NCBI RefSeq assembly: GCF_003596335.1
Contig: NZ_QZCH01000026.1
Coordinates: forward strand, 1 to 59,458
Source: Motilimonas pumila
GTDB taxonomy: Bacteria; Pseudomonadota; Gammaproteobacteria; Enterobacterales; CBDFNC01
DNA: 59,458 bases
Direction: 5' to 3'
The first letter of the stretch is position 1, and each line of letters starts with the position of its first letter. The notes under the pieces are model-generated. The model was not told the origin of the DNA and searched no databases. It saw nothing but the letters and a program-made list of their open reading frames with translations. The translations under genes and the position numbers were made by a program. Shown one piece after another: positions 48,324 through 56,744 of this stretch.

Positions 48324-48337
48324 ATGATCTGGATCAA
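48324..48337 (-). promoter_or_regulatory. FNR/CRP-type site upstream of the DUF3149-like gene
   Basis: On the minus strand TTGATCCAGATCAT matches the FNR consensus TTGATnnnnATCAA in nine of ten positions. It is centred 60 bases before the gene's ATG, with AT-rich TTCACTTAATTTTTACA after it, where a class II -10 region would fall. It overlaps the TraB stop codon, so part of the match may be coding. Confidence 0.45.
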
Positions 48338-49230
48338 TCTGCTTTAGGTTTCCTTTGGACTTGAAAGCCGGCATGCTTTAACAGAGTAATCAAGCTGTCT
48401 GGTCCGGTAAGGTGCAATGCACCAACCAAGATAAAATAGTGCTTTTTGATAGGTTGCTGTTGAATGATATCAACCCAAGCGTGATTTCTGCTTGTCAGCA
48501 TCAGTTGGTAACTGGGCGAGCCTGGCGGCATATCATCCAATGCTAATAATAACTGCTCTAATTGATCTAAATCACCGCGTTGCCACGCCTGCAAAGATTG
48601 TTGAGTAACGTTAGCGACTTTATCAAGTTGGGTTAAACCCTCAGCTAATGTCAGGTTGTCCCGTAAAGCAACTTCTCTTAAAAGTTGCATTTGCTGCGGT
48701 AATGTTTCAAATTGAACGATGGGTTTACTGCTTAGTAAAGCTTGGGTTAAGAAATATTGATCGATGCCTTTATCTACTTGATAGCCTTGTTTTGCAAAGG
48801 CAGTTTGCATGAGATTCAATGTTACAAACCAAGGCTGAAACCCGTAAAAGCTTTTGAGGTCGAGCGATAACTTGGTCGCGGCTTGCTGTAAAGCTTGCCA
48901 GTCTGTCTCATTGAGTACGTCCGGCAAAGATTTTCCTGGCGTTAAGCGGATAATATTTGCCGCTTGCAGCTTATGTTGCGGACTGATTGCGGCGATATTG
49001 ACTTCAACTATCAAGCTGTCAGCTTCATTGAATGCTTGCATTAACGGCATTGGCAATGGGTATAGGCCTTTATGGCCGATGTGGATTGAACCCAATACCG
49101 TCAGTTTGGTGCCATTTTGATGAATCAGCTGCCAATAGGCCGGTTGGCTGTTACTGGCAAAGCCCGCTGGTGTGCTTACAACCAGCAAAAGCAAAATACA
49201 GATGACAGTGCAAAGGCGAGATAATGGCAT
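48334..49230 (-). CDS. TraB/GumN family protein, secreted
   Basis: A 298-residue protein with a signal peptide (about residues 1-25). The TraB/GumN fold is shown by LGSIHIGHKGLYPLP, IVEVNIAA, DKGIDQYFL, IVQFETLPQQ and HYFILVGALHLTGPDSL. The GxxHxG and GAxHLxG signatures match those proposed to be a metal-dependent peptidase site. Substrate unknown. It starts two bases after the stop of the SDR gene and is surely co-transcribed with it. Confidence 0.85.
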   Translation of the reverse strand: MPLSRLCTVICILLLLVVSTPAGFASNSQPAYWQLIHQNGTKLTVLGSIHIGHKGLYPLPMPLMQAFNEADSLIVEVNIAAISPQHKLQAANIIRLTPGKSLPDVLNETDWQALQQAATKLSLDLKSFYGFQPWFVTLNLMQTAFAKQGYQVDKGIDQYFLTQALLSSKPIVQFETLPQQMQLLREVALRDNLTLAEGLTQLDKVANVTQQSLQAWQRGDLDQLEQLLLALDDMPPGSPSYQLMLTSRNHAWVDIIQQQPIKKHYFILVGALHLTGPDSLITLLKHAGFQVQRKPKAD

Positions 49231-49232
49231 GG

Positions 49233-50060
49233 TTAAGCTACCTGCTTTAATAGTTTGTCGAGCAATGAGGTGGGTAACAGCCTTTTTAACATGGCAAACA
49301 CTTTGGTTGGCGTCGTCACTCGATAGCGTGCTTTTGGGCGTTTAGCATGAATGGCCTCTAATAGCGCTTGGTATACCGCTTCTGGCCCGAGTGTAAACTT
49401 GTTATTCGATTCGGTTGCGGCTAATCGCGCGAGGGTTTGTTGGTAAGCCTTTTTATGTGGGCTTGCCTCTATGTTAATGTTGGCTCTAAACGCTGCCAAG
49501 GCATGCTCTCTAAATCGAGATACGATTGGCCCCGGTTCAATCAGGCTTATATGTATATTGGTATCACCTAATTCTAACCGCATGGTATCTGTTAACCCTT
49601 CTAAAGCAAACTTACTGGCATTATAAGCGCCACGATACTTCATCGCGACAACACCTAATACTGAGCTATTTTGAATTATCCGGCCGCTGTTTTGTTGCCT
49701 CATCGTTTTTAAAGCGAGTTGTGATAGTTCATGCCACGCAAATACATTGACCTGAAATTGCTCGATGAGTACTGCTGTGGGTAAATCTTCTACCGCGCCG
49801 GGTTGGCCATAAGCTGCGTTATTGAAAAGAATGTCAATTTTCCCCCCTGAGTATCGCATCATGTCGGCAAAACCTTGCTGGATCGAAGAGAGATCAGCGA
49901 GATCCATGTGGATCGGTTGAATGCCGCAAGCAAGTAAAGCTGCATGCTCTTGTTCTCGACGCACGGTTGCAAAGACTTGATGGCCTGCGAGGGCAAGTTG
50001 TTTGGCACAATATTGGCCAATGCCACTGGAACAACCTGTGATGAGTATAGAAAGTGCCAT
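49233..50060 (-). CDS. Short-chain dehydrogenase/reductase
   Basis: NAD(P)-dependent oxidoreductase, substrate unknown. The Rossmann signature TGCSSGIG (near residue 8), the NNAAYG motif and the catalytic Ser plus YNASK (about 154-158) are all intact; PGPIVSRF follows as the usual PG motif. 275 residues. The Arg at about 34 (TVRREQEH) suggests NADP preference. Upstream in a two-gene operon with the TraB/GumN gene. Confidence 0.88.
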   Translation of the reverse strand: MALSILITGCSSGIGQYCAKQLALAGHQVFATVRREQEHAALLACGIQPIHMDLADLSSIQQGFADMMRYSGGKIDILFNNAAYGQPGAVEDLPTAVLIEQFQVNVFAWHELSQLALKTMRQQNSGRIIQNSSVLGVVAMKYRGAYNASKFALEGLTDTMRLELGDTNIHISLIEPGPIVSRFREHALAAFRANINIEASPHKKAYQQTLARLAATESNNKFTLGPEAVYQALLEAIHAKRPKARYRVTTPTKVFAMLKRLLPTSLLDKLLKQVA

Positions 50061-50504
50061 GATGAATCCATTTTTTTTAAAGTAATGGGTTTATTAAACG
50101 CCAAAAAAGCGGAGCTAGGTCAAATTGTCGCCACTGACTTAACCTAAATCGTTGTTGGTATAGCGTAAGTGTCTATAATGTTGGCATCCTATTCAAAGTC
50201 AATGAGATTTAAATGACATTGTTCTGGATAAAAGTGCGGTTTAAGACTGCTCACTTTATGTGATTTAGGGCTAGATTTTTTCATGAAATCACTCTAAACC
50301 CTCTCTAAATATACCTATTTCCTATCTCTTTTATTTTTCAACCTGCTGATTTAAAATGAGTTTTAAAAAGTTCAATTTTATTTTGTGATTCACCTCTGTT
50401 TTTTAGTTCTTACTCGGTAAATTGTGTTGCTAAATCCCATCGCAGAGGTAGTATGAGTACCCATGAGGTGAAGGCAAGAAAATCGCTTTTTACCTAAAAC
50501 GGAT

Positions 50505-50524
50505 TTGTAACCATGTGGTTACAA
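50505..50524. promoter_or_regulatory. Palindrome upstream of the porin gene
   Basis: TTGTAACC-ATGT-GGTTACAA: eight-base perfect arms with a four-base centre, 92 bases before the porin ATG. The size and symmetry suit a dimeric regulator's operator. The regulator is not known. Confidence 0.5.
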
Positions 50525-50540
50525 TTTTAAAAGAAAGACA

Positions 50541-50579
50541 GACCCCACGGACATAGGAATTTATGGACAATTAGGGGTC
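50541..50579 (+). promoter_or_regulatory. Hairpin in the porin 5' leader
   Basis: GACCCC (50541-50546) and GGGGTC (50574-50579) can pair across 27 bases, in the likely untranslated leader. It may affect mRNA stability or be a small-RNA target region. Confidence 0.35.
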
Positions 50580-50615
50580 GACTTAAAACGCTGAGTCTAT
50601 TCTCAAGGAGAGAAC

Positions 50616-51698
50616 ATGTTTAAGAAAACTCTAGTAGCAGCTGCGCTTGCAACTGCATCTATGGGCGCAAACGCGTACCAAATCGGTGAAAACAACGATT
50701 TCAACGTAGAAGTATACGGTGTAGCAGCTATCTCTGTAGTTAGCTACGGTGACGCTATTGGCGGTGACGTAAACCCGGAGCTGAACAAAGGTCCAGTTAT
50801 CGAGAATGAATCACGTATCGGTTTCCGTGCGGGTAAAGCAATGACTGAAAACATCGACGTTTTCATGCAAGTTGAATCTGGCTACGTAGATAACGTAGAC
50901 TGGGGACACGGTGGTGTTCACGGTGGTGTGTTAGGTTTCCGTGATACTTTTGTTGGTCTTAAAGGCGACTGGGGTAAAGTGCGTTTCGGTCGCGTTCTAA
51001 CGCCAATGTACGAAATCATTGACTGGCCATACGCTAACCCAGGTCTAGGTGCTTCTTGGGACTGGGGCGGTGACGTAGCATACTACTACGATCGTCAATC
51101 AAACACTATTCGTTACGATTCTCCATCTTTCGGTAACTTCAACTTTGCTCTTGCTGTAGGTCGTGATGACGATGCTAACCCTAGCTCTCAAAGTTCAAGT
51201 GGTCAAGACAACGCATCTAAAGATTCTTACTTCTACGGTGCTGCGGCTCACTACCGTTTCGCTGACATGGTTACCCTACACGCAGGTCTAGAAGCTGCTC
51301 AAGATTTCCGCGGTAGCGCTGATGTTGACACATTTGGTTGGTTAGTAGGTTTCGAAGCTAGCCTACCTGCAGGTTTCGGTCTAGCGGCTGCATACAAATC
51401 TGGTGAGTCGAAAGACAAAACTGGCGCAACAACTGTTAAGAGTGAACAGGATTCTTACTCTGTGATCGGGCAATACTGGGCTGGCTCTCTAGGCTTTAAA
51501 CTAGGTTACACTGCTAACCTTGAGTCTGAAGTTGAAGGTGTTAAGCAATCTGATGAAGATAGCATCATTTCTGGTCAAGTTATGTACGTAGTAAACGGTT
51601 TCGTACCTTACCTACGTGTTGCCCAGCGTGATATCATCGACTGGCGTGGTGAGAACGATGACATCGTTGTACGTGTTGGTCTAGAATACGGTTTCTAA
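50616..51698 (+). CDS. General outer-membrane porin
   Basis: A 360-residue beta-barrel porin of the Gram-negative porin superfamily. A signal peptide (cleavage ANA-YQIG) is followed by amphipathic strands; SRIGFRAGKAM, FVGLKGDWGKVRFGR and the C-terminal VGLEYGF ending in Phe mark a trimeric porin and BAM substrate. AAGGAGAG gives a strong ribosome site. The codon choice is strikingly uniform (GGT, GTA, CTA, AAC, CGT), which indicates very high expression. Single gene with its own terminator. Confidence 0.93.
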   Translation: MFKKTLVAAALATASMGANAYQIGENNDFNVEVYGVAAISVVSYGDAIGGDVNPELNKGPVIENESRIGFRAGKAMTENIDVFMQVESGYVDNVDWGHGGVHGGVLGFRDTFVGLKGDWGKVRFGRVLTPMYEIIDWPYANPGLGASWDWGGDVAYYYDRQSNTIRYDSPSFGNFNFALAVGRDDDANPSSQSSSGQDNASKDSYFYGAAAHYRFADMVTLHAGLEAAQDFRGSADVDTFGWLVGFEASLPAGFGLAAAYKSGESKDKTGATTVKSEQDSYSVIGQYWAGSLGFKLGYTANLESEVEGVKQSDEDSIISGQVMYVVNGFVPYLRVAQRDIIDWRGENDDIVVRVGLEYGF

Positions 51699-51726
51699 GC
51701 TAAGCTTAAAACGGTATCTACCTCTT

Positions 51727-51754
51727 AAACGCCAGCGTAAGCTGGCGTTTTTTA
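51727..51754 (+). terminator. Porin terminator
   Basis: AAACGCCAGC/GCTGGCGTTT hairpin with a GTAA loop and six T residues, 28 bases after the porin stop. Confidence 0.92.
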
Positions 51755-51807
51755 TTGCAGTAAAAAAAAATTAAATGTTAAGATGGCTGAAAAAAATAGG
51801 TAGTTAT

Positions 51808-52680
51808 ATGCTAAAAAAAATATTGATCGTTTCACTTTCAGCTAGCTTAATGGCTTGCGCTGCTAATCCCAATTCTACTTCATCTGAAGAGTTTGCAAAG
51901 GAAACGCAAATTGATATCGGTTATAACGCAGTTCGAGTGCAAGGTACAAAAGTACAAGCCAAGCCAACCAGCGAAGCCGGCGCGAAAGTAACGGCTGCTC
52001 AGTACTATATTACTACAAGCTTTTCAAAAACGTCTCCGGCTGAAAGTGATGCCATTGTGCATATGGAGTTATCTTATTTTCAAACAACATCAGAGTTTGA
52101 AGATTATCGAGTAGACGGAATTCGAGGCAAAGTGACTGCACAAAAAGTGACAAGCCAGATGTGTAATGATAACTGTATGAATAATCAGTGGTTTGAATTT
52201 CCTATACCTACTGCAACTTTAGTTGCTGCGAAAGACACTGGTTTACCTTTTGAAATACTAGTATCTGGTGCAGAAAAAGGCCTTGAGTTTGAGGTTCCTG
52301 CTGCATACATTCAAGGGTTAGTTAAGCGTTATCAAAAAGCACAACAAGACTACAACGTTGGTGGTGGGGAAATAGCTTCGTCTGCACCTGCAGCGGCGCC
52401 TGTAGCAACGACTGCCGTTGCAGCAACAAGCGCCGGGGCAATTACCCGTGCTAATTCTGATTTCTCTACCGAAGCGCAAATGTTGCAGCATTGGTTTAAT
52501 AAAGTCACACCTGCTGAGCAAGAGGCCTTCATTGATTGGGCGTTGAAGAACCGTAAAGCCATTAAGGGTCAAGCTAAGCCAGGCTCAAAAGGTTATGACA
52601 TGTTGACCTATTGGTTTACCGAAGCCAATGTTTCAGAGCGCTCTGAGATTATTTCGTGGGCCGTAGAGAACATGAAATAG
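51808..52680 (+). CDS. Lipoprotein of unknown function with a duplicated C-terminal motif
   Basis: A 290-residue putative lipoprotein; I do not recognise the family. The lipobox is SLMAC (Cys about 17). An N-terminal beta-rich part contains YYITTSF and a Cys pair (QMCNDNCMN) and ends near residue 185. An Ala/Pro/Thr-rich linker (about 195-225) leads to two similar 21-residue blocks: HWFNKVTPAEQEAFIDWALK and YWFTEANVSERSEIISWAVE. The frame starts at 51775, but ATG 51808 has ATAGG seven bases upstream and begins the signal. It sits between two terminators as a single gene. Confidence 0.65.
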   Translation: MLKKILIVSLSASLMACAANPNSTSSEEFAKETQIDIGYNAVRVQGTKVQAKPTSEAGAKVTAAQYYITTSFSKTSPAESDAIVHMELSYFQTTSEFEDYRVDGIRGKVTAQKVTSQMCNDNCMNNQWFEFPIPTATLVAAKDTGLPFEILVSGAEKGLEFEVPAAYIQGLVKRYQKAQQDYNVGGGEIASSAPAAAPVATTAVAATSAGAITRANSDFSTEAQMLQHWFNKVTPAEQEAFIDWALKNRKAIKGQAKPGSKGYDMLTYWFTEANVSERSEIISWAVENMK

Positions 52681-52713
52681 CAGTGACTTAGTTTCTGTTT
52701 GTCGACCAAAAAG

Positions 52714-52740
52714 AAAGCCCGCATTATGCGGGCTTTTTTG
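52714..52740. terminator. Bidirectional terminator between the lipoprotein gene and flgP
   Basis: AAAGCCCGCA/TGCGGGCTTT with a three-base loop and T/A runs on both sides; serves the two convergent genes. Confidence 0.92.
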
Positions 52741-52766
52741 GATACGTTAAAAACTACTGGCAGCAC

Positions 52767-53234
52767 TTAATAATAGGTGATGTCTTTCACTTTTTGCGCC
52801 GGAGTTTGTACTTCATTAATATAAAACAGCGTTTTAGTGTTGAGTTCAAGCTCTGTGGCATACATCTCACCGACTGGGTAGGTTTGCACGACGCGTGCGC
52901 CGCGAATAGCCCCATCCACTTTTGCCTTGATGTAATCGCCGCTGAGCGTTTGTTCATGCATATTACTGCCGCTGGTGAGTTGCAGCCCATGAAGTTGCTC
53001 CGCCAATTCCCGATACGCGTCAATTTTTGATGCTCGCATGGCGTTGAGCATCTTTTGCTGCTTATTTTTACCCGGTTGGTTAGCGATTGGGGCATAGCCT
53101 ACCGCAACCAACACCGGAAACTCATCCGGTTTTGCGGTTTCATACTCAACATGGGTATTGCTGAAGTTAGAGCAAGCCGTTAATGCTACGCTAGCGCATA
53201 AAACGCCAATCAGATAAGTTCGTTTTAATGACAT
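52767..53234 (-). CDS. flgP: FlgP, LPP20-family flagellar outer-membrane lipoprotein
   Basis: Lipoprotein needed for the polar flagellar outer-membrane ring in Vibrio-type motors. Lipobox VALTAC (Cys about 21) and an LPP20-type domain: ANQPGKNKQQKMLNAMRASKIDAYRELAEQ, then VDGAIRGARVV and a final KDITYY. 155 residues. It follows flgO by nine bases on the same strand and faces flgT in the typical flgOP-flgT arrangement. Confidence 0.88.
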   Translation of the reverse strand: MSLKRTYLIGVLCASVALTACSNFSNTHVEYETAKPDEFPVLVAVGYAPIANQPGKNKQQKMLNAMRASKIDAYRELAEQLHGLQLTSGSNMHEQTLSGDYIKAKVDGAIRGARVVQTYPVGEMYATELELNTKTLFYINEVQTPAQKVKDITYY

Positions 53235-53243
53235 TATCGCTCC

Positions 53244-53951
53244 CTACTTAACCAATTCGACTTTACGGCCTAGCTCGCCATTGGGCTCGCTGTGCCTTTG
53301 AATATAAATGCCTTTATTCGCAGTATCTAAACTGTTAACGCCACCTGTCAGTAAACGGTTGGGCACAAATGCTCGGGCAGTTGACTCTACCAAATAGTTT
53401 TGCATATTTATGGTTCTAAGATTGACGATGACGCCTTCACTATTGCGAGACATGGTGCCAGTAAAGATCCGGTAAACAGGTATCCGGGCTTTTAATTCCT
53501 GCCACTCGCGACTAAATACAAAGTCGCCATCGGGAGTGACTTTAATTTTCCCCGTGAGCTTGTGGTCAATCACTGGCATGTTGCGAACGTGAAGCTCATG
53601 GATAAAGGCTTCAGAAATGGCCAGCCCTAGCCAATTTGTATTTTGTAGGTCGTCCATGTTCGCCAGTGATGTCACTGCAATAGGTGTGTTTTTAGTTTGG
53701 CTGTTTTGGTTTTTAAACATTTCATCGGCCAAGCCGCGAATGATGTAATCTAGCTCTACCGCTCTGTCGCCTGGCATAGCATATTTACCTGGCGGGGTGT
53801 CGTGGCCCCAGCTTTTATATCCGGGTGATACGTATGAACCGTAATAACCGGTCTTAGTTTCATTAGTTTGCGGCGCCTCTTCTTGAGACGGTTGTGATGT
53901 AGCACAAGCCAATAAACTGAAGCTGCAAAGGGCAGCGAGAGCGACTTTCAT
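53244..53951 (-). CDS. flgO: FlgO, flagellar outer-membrane protein
   Basis: Partner of FlgP in the outer ring of sheathed/polar flagella. A lipobox-type signal (FSLLAC) is followed by the FlgO domain: IAVTSLANMDDLQNTNWLGLAISEAFIHEL, FVFSREWQEL, VYRIFTGTM and INMQNYLVESTARAFVPN. The TTG at 53957 is passed over, because AAGG lies seven bases before the ATG at 53951. 235 residues. A sigma-54 promoter candidate lies about 195 bases upstream. Confidence 0.88.
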   Translation of the reverse strand: MKVALAALCSFSLLACATSQPSQEEAPQTNETKTGYYGSYVSPGYKSWGHDTPPGKYAMPGDRAVELDYIIRGLADEMFKNQNSQTKNTPIAVTSLANMDDLQNTNWLGLAISEAFIHELHVRNMPVIDHKLTGKIKVTPDGDFVFSREWQELKARIPVYRIFTGTMSRNSEGVIVNLRTINMQNYLVESTARAFVPNRLLTGGVNSLDTANKGIYIQRHSEPNGELGRKVELVK

Positions 53952-54143
53952 GAGCAATCCTTAATGCAGTACAAAGTCGTTTACCTTGTACATTTTTACT
54001 GCACGTTAAACCATATTGTTAATATCGGCCTTTACGAACAAAGCTTGAATCATTTACCAAAGGCAGTGCTAAATTCAATTGCCAAGGGAAAATGGCAGTC
54101 TAGCAGACTGAAATTTGGCGATTCACGATGATGATAAAAATAA

Positions 54144-54159
54144 AGCACTAAACGTGCCA
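54144..54159 (-). promoter_or_regulatory. Sigma-54 promoter for flgO-flgP
   Basis: On the minus strand TGGCACGTTTAGTGCT: GG and GC are ten bases apart, as required, and only one of the -12 bases departs from TTGCW. Predicted start near 54132, about 180 bases before flgO. Confidence 0.6.
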
Positions 54160-54201
54160 TGTTTGCTTAGATCTGGTTGGCTATTTCTTGACGCTTGTAA
54201 A

Positions 54202-54217
54202 TGGCACAGTGATTGCA
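54202..54217 (+). promoter_or_regulatory. Sigma-54 promoter for flgT
   Basis: TGGCACAGTGATTGCA fits the consensus TGGCAC-N5-TTGCA fully, including GG-N10-GC. Predicted start near 54229, about 150 bases before flgT. Confidence 0.75.
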
Positions 54218-54377
54218 TTAATACAAAATTAACAGGCTTACTTTGTTTTTCAAATCGCCGCGACAATAGACAGCAAGCATAATCGCTTTGAAGCCGTGAT
54301 TCGCTATGCTCTCAAGCTATGGGGTGTATAGTTAAACGAGATATTAAGTAACGCCGATAAATGAATAAGGTAACGAG

Positions 54378-55547
54378 ATGAAACGTGTTATTTATCTTCT
54401 ATTGTTGGTTTTGCCGCTGGTGTTACAACCGAGTTGGGCTAAATGGTTCGAAGCTCAAGGTCAAGCTATCGTCGGTAATGATGTAAAAGCTGCCAGAGAT
54501 GCGGCGATACAAGACGCGGTAAAACAAGCTTTATTGTATTCAGGCGGTTCAATCCAGAGTTTGCAGCAAGTGAACAACGGTGTGCTCGAGCAACAGAGCT
54601 TGTCGGTCAGTGGCGGCGGGGATATCCGCGCATTGAAAGTAACCAATGAAACTCTTGATAAGAATACCATCACCGTTACAGTGCAAGTAGACGTCTTTCC
54701 ACAAGCCCGTGCGCAGCAATGCAAAGGGCAAGCGTATGCTAAGTCTTTGGCCTTGGTAAGGTTCAAGATGAAAAATCGAGACCAGGCGAGAGTAGGGGAT
54801 ATCAGTGAGTTAAACCGAGTCTTTTCGGATAAACTAAATAACCTGATGGAACTCAATCACACCAGTTTTGATATCCGCCAGTTTATCAATCAAAATGTCA
54901 GCTTTGACCCAGCTAAACTCGATGCTCGCAATGAAACCGTAAGGCAGCAAATAAAGGCGCTTGCCAAACGTGCAGATACCCAATTTGTATTGCTCGGCTC
55001 CATTGAAGATGTATCGGTTGAGCTGGAAGAACGTTCTGCGCTTGATTTTTGGGTGAAAGATCCGCCGCGTCATTTTTACTTGGTGACTTATTTATTTGAC
55101 GGCTTAAGTGGCGATCTCCTTGAGCGTAAGCATTACCGACGTCAGGCAACTTGGGGCTTTAAAGAAACAGCGCGTATTGACCTGGCATCCATGAAGTTCT
55201 GGCGGAGCCCTTACGGCCAATCATTGTTAACCGTGATGGATGAAGTGATGTTAGATACTTCAACCGCGTTAGCCTGTGAAGCGCCCCAAGCCAAAGTTAT
55301 TGCTATTCGTGATAATAAAATCCAAATAAACCTAGGGCGTAAAAATGGTCTGAAAGTCGGGGAGCGATTAACCTTGATGCACAACGGCAGTTATACCGAT
55401 CAATTTGGCATCGTCCGTTTTCGCCAGGAAAAGAGTAATATTAAAGTCAAAGTAGTCGAGCTTTATCACGACTCCGCCGTGTTACAAGGCGCCGACACGC
55501 TTGACGCTAACAATATCCAACTTAATGATTACGCGATTATTCAGTAA
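54378..55547 (+). CDS. flgT: FlgT, flagellar H-ring/outer-ring protein
   Basis: Periplasmic protein of the H ring that surrounds the polar flagellar basal body. A signal peptide (cleavage SWA-KWFEAQG) is followed by the family opening WFEAQGQAIVGNDVKAARDAAIQDAVKQALLYSGG. The middle domain contains FVLLGSIEDVS, and the C-terminal SH3-like domain runs from VIAIRDNKIQINLGRKNGLKVGERL. 389 residues. Divergent from flgO-flgP, from a sigma-54 promoter. Confidence 0.9.
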   Translation: MKRVIYLLLLVLPLVLQPSWAKWFEAQGQAIVGNDVKAARDAAIQDAVKQALLYSGGSIQSLQQVNNGVLEQQSLSVSGGGDIRALKVTNETLDKNTITVTVQVDVFPQARAQQCKGQAYAKSLALVRFKMKNRDQARVGDISELNRVFSDKLNNLMELNHTSFDIRQFINQNVSFDPAKLDARNETVRQQIKALAKRADTQFVLLGSIEDVSVELEERSALDFWVKDPPRHFYLVTYLFDGLSGDLLERKHYRRQATWGFKETARIDLASMKFWRSPYGQSLLTVMDEVMLDTSTALACEAPQAKVIAIRDNKIQINLGRKNGLKVGERLTLMHNGSYTDQFGIVRFRQEKSNIKVKVVELYHDSAVLQGADTLDANNIQLNDYAIIQ

Positions 55548-55711
55548 TGCTTGATTTGGCCGTTTACCTGAAAGTGCGTGTGTTAGCCACTTTTTGCTGG
55601 TACATATTTAAGCGGCATTGAATAGTCAGACTTGTTCTCGTGCAGAGGTAACCTTCCCCCTTTGCCGCTACGGAGGCTCATGATGTTGTTTCATGACGAG
55701 GATAGCTGGCG

Positions 55712-56650
55712 TTAAATGCTCTTTTTTAACGTCTCGATCAGCTTGTTTGCCATCCATGAATGAGCGGCAGACGTAAACGTACGTTGGTGCCGCAGTAAAT
55801 AAAGGTCAACGTGGTACTGGGGGCTGTCTACGAAGTCATGAATATCAACAAACGCTGCATTGAAATGAGCCATTGAGTTTAACGCGTTCATGCCAAATAT
55901 GACGGCATCGGAATGTGTTGCTATTTGCATTAACACGTGAGTTTGAGTACTGCGAAGCTTAGGCCGCGGCTGATTTTTGAGTTGGTTTAAAATTCGTTGT
56001 AATGGCGTGTTAAAAGTCTGCTTGTGATCATCTTCTACATTCATCGCTAACACCGGATAGCGCAATATCTCTTGTAAACTGGAAGGCTTATTCGCCAAAG
56101 GGTGGTTTTTTCTGACATACAGCTTAGGATAAATACTGCCGATTTTACTCGCTTTATATTTTGATTCCGCAGGACAAGTATAATGAATGGCAAAGTCGAG
56201 TTTGCCTTTATCCAATAAATCGAAAGGGTTACTTTTAGCTGCCATTTCTATCAAACTGACGTTGGGCGCTTCGTTACATAGCGATAAGACTAGGCTTGGC
56301 AGAACGGCACTGCTCAAAAATGTCGGTAATGAGATGGAAAAGGTGTCATTACACTCTGCAGGGTTAAACTGGCCTTGTTTAAACAGGGCATTGAGCTGGG
56401 GCAGAATCGCTTGCAGCTCTTGGCCAAGTTCAAGCGCTTTGGTGGTGGGGGTCAGGCCTGTAGCAGTACGAATAAAAAGTGGGTCGTCAAAGGTTTCCCG
56501 TAAGCGCTTTAAACTTCTGCTCATGGCTGACTGGGACACAAACAGTACTTGGGCTGCATGAGTCACATTCTGCTCTTTAAGTAACACATCCAAAGCCACT
56601 AATAGGTTGAGGTCGACTCTATTTAACTGATGGCTAGTATGAATATTCAT
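55712..56650 (-). CDS. LysR-family transcriptional regulator
   Basis: A 312-residue activator/repressor. The winged HTH (about residues 12-70, DLNLLVALDVLLKEQNVTHAAQVLFVSQSAMSRSLKRLR) is canonical. The effector domain (about 100-300) follows the LysR pattern (FSISLPTFLSSAVLPSLV, LDFAIHYTC). The effector is unknown. It is on the same strand as, and downstream of, the DUF1254 genes, unlike the common divergent arrangement; they may form one regulon. Confidence 0.9.
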   Translation of the reverse strand: MNIHTSHQLNRVDLNLLVALDVLLKEQNVTHAAQVLFVSQSAMSRSLKRLRETFDDPLFIRTATGLTPTTKALELGQELQAILPQLNALFKQGQFNPAECNDTFSISLPTFLSSAVLPSLVLSLCNEAPNVSLIEMAAKSNPFDLLDKGKLDFAIHYTCPAESKYKASKIGSIYPKLYVRKNHPLANKPSSLQEILRYPVLAMNVEDDHKQTFNTPLQRILNQLKNQPRPKLRSTQTHVLMQIATHSDAVIFGMNALNSMAHFNAAFVDIHDFVDSPQYHVDLYLLRHQRTFTSAAHSWMANKLIETLKKSI

Positions 56651-56712
56651 TGCGTGGATATCTCATTAATGGCTTTAGCTCATTGTAACTTGTTGTTACC
56701 GCCTTTGCGTAA

Positions 56713-56732
56713 TGCCCCCGGTAAAGGGGGCA
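56713..56732. repeat. 7-bp GC-rich hairpin between DUF1254 gene and lysR
   Basis: TGCCCCC/GGGGGCA with a six-base loop lies 13 bases past the DUF1254 stop. No T-run follows on the minus strand, so it is at best a weak terminator. Confidence 0.45.
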
Positions 56733-56744
56733 GGGATTAAAGGC

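Larger units (their letters stand above)
50061..50615. other. Long AT-rich upstream region of the porin gene
   Basis: 555 bases between the SDR gene and the porin, with no gene of normal size. It holds a TTGTTG-N16-TATAAT promoter candidate (50152-50179), a 14-codon frame with good ribosome site at 50453-50497, a palindrome at 50505 and a long-range hairpin near the porin start. Probably a complex porin leader and control region. Confidence 0.6.
53958..54377. other. Divergent flgO-flgT control region
   Basis: The 420 bases between the two flagellar units hold two outward sigma-54 promoters and a 6-bp inverted repeat at 54096-54110 (CAGTCT-AGC-AGACTG). No gene is seen. Confidence 0.6.
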
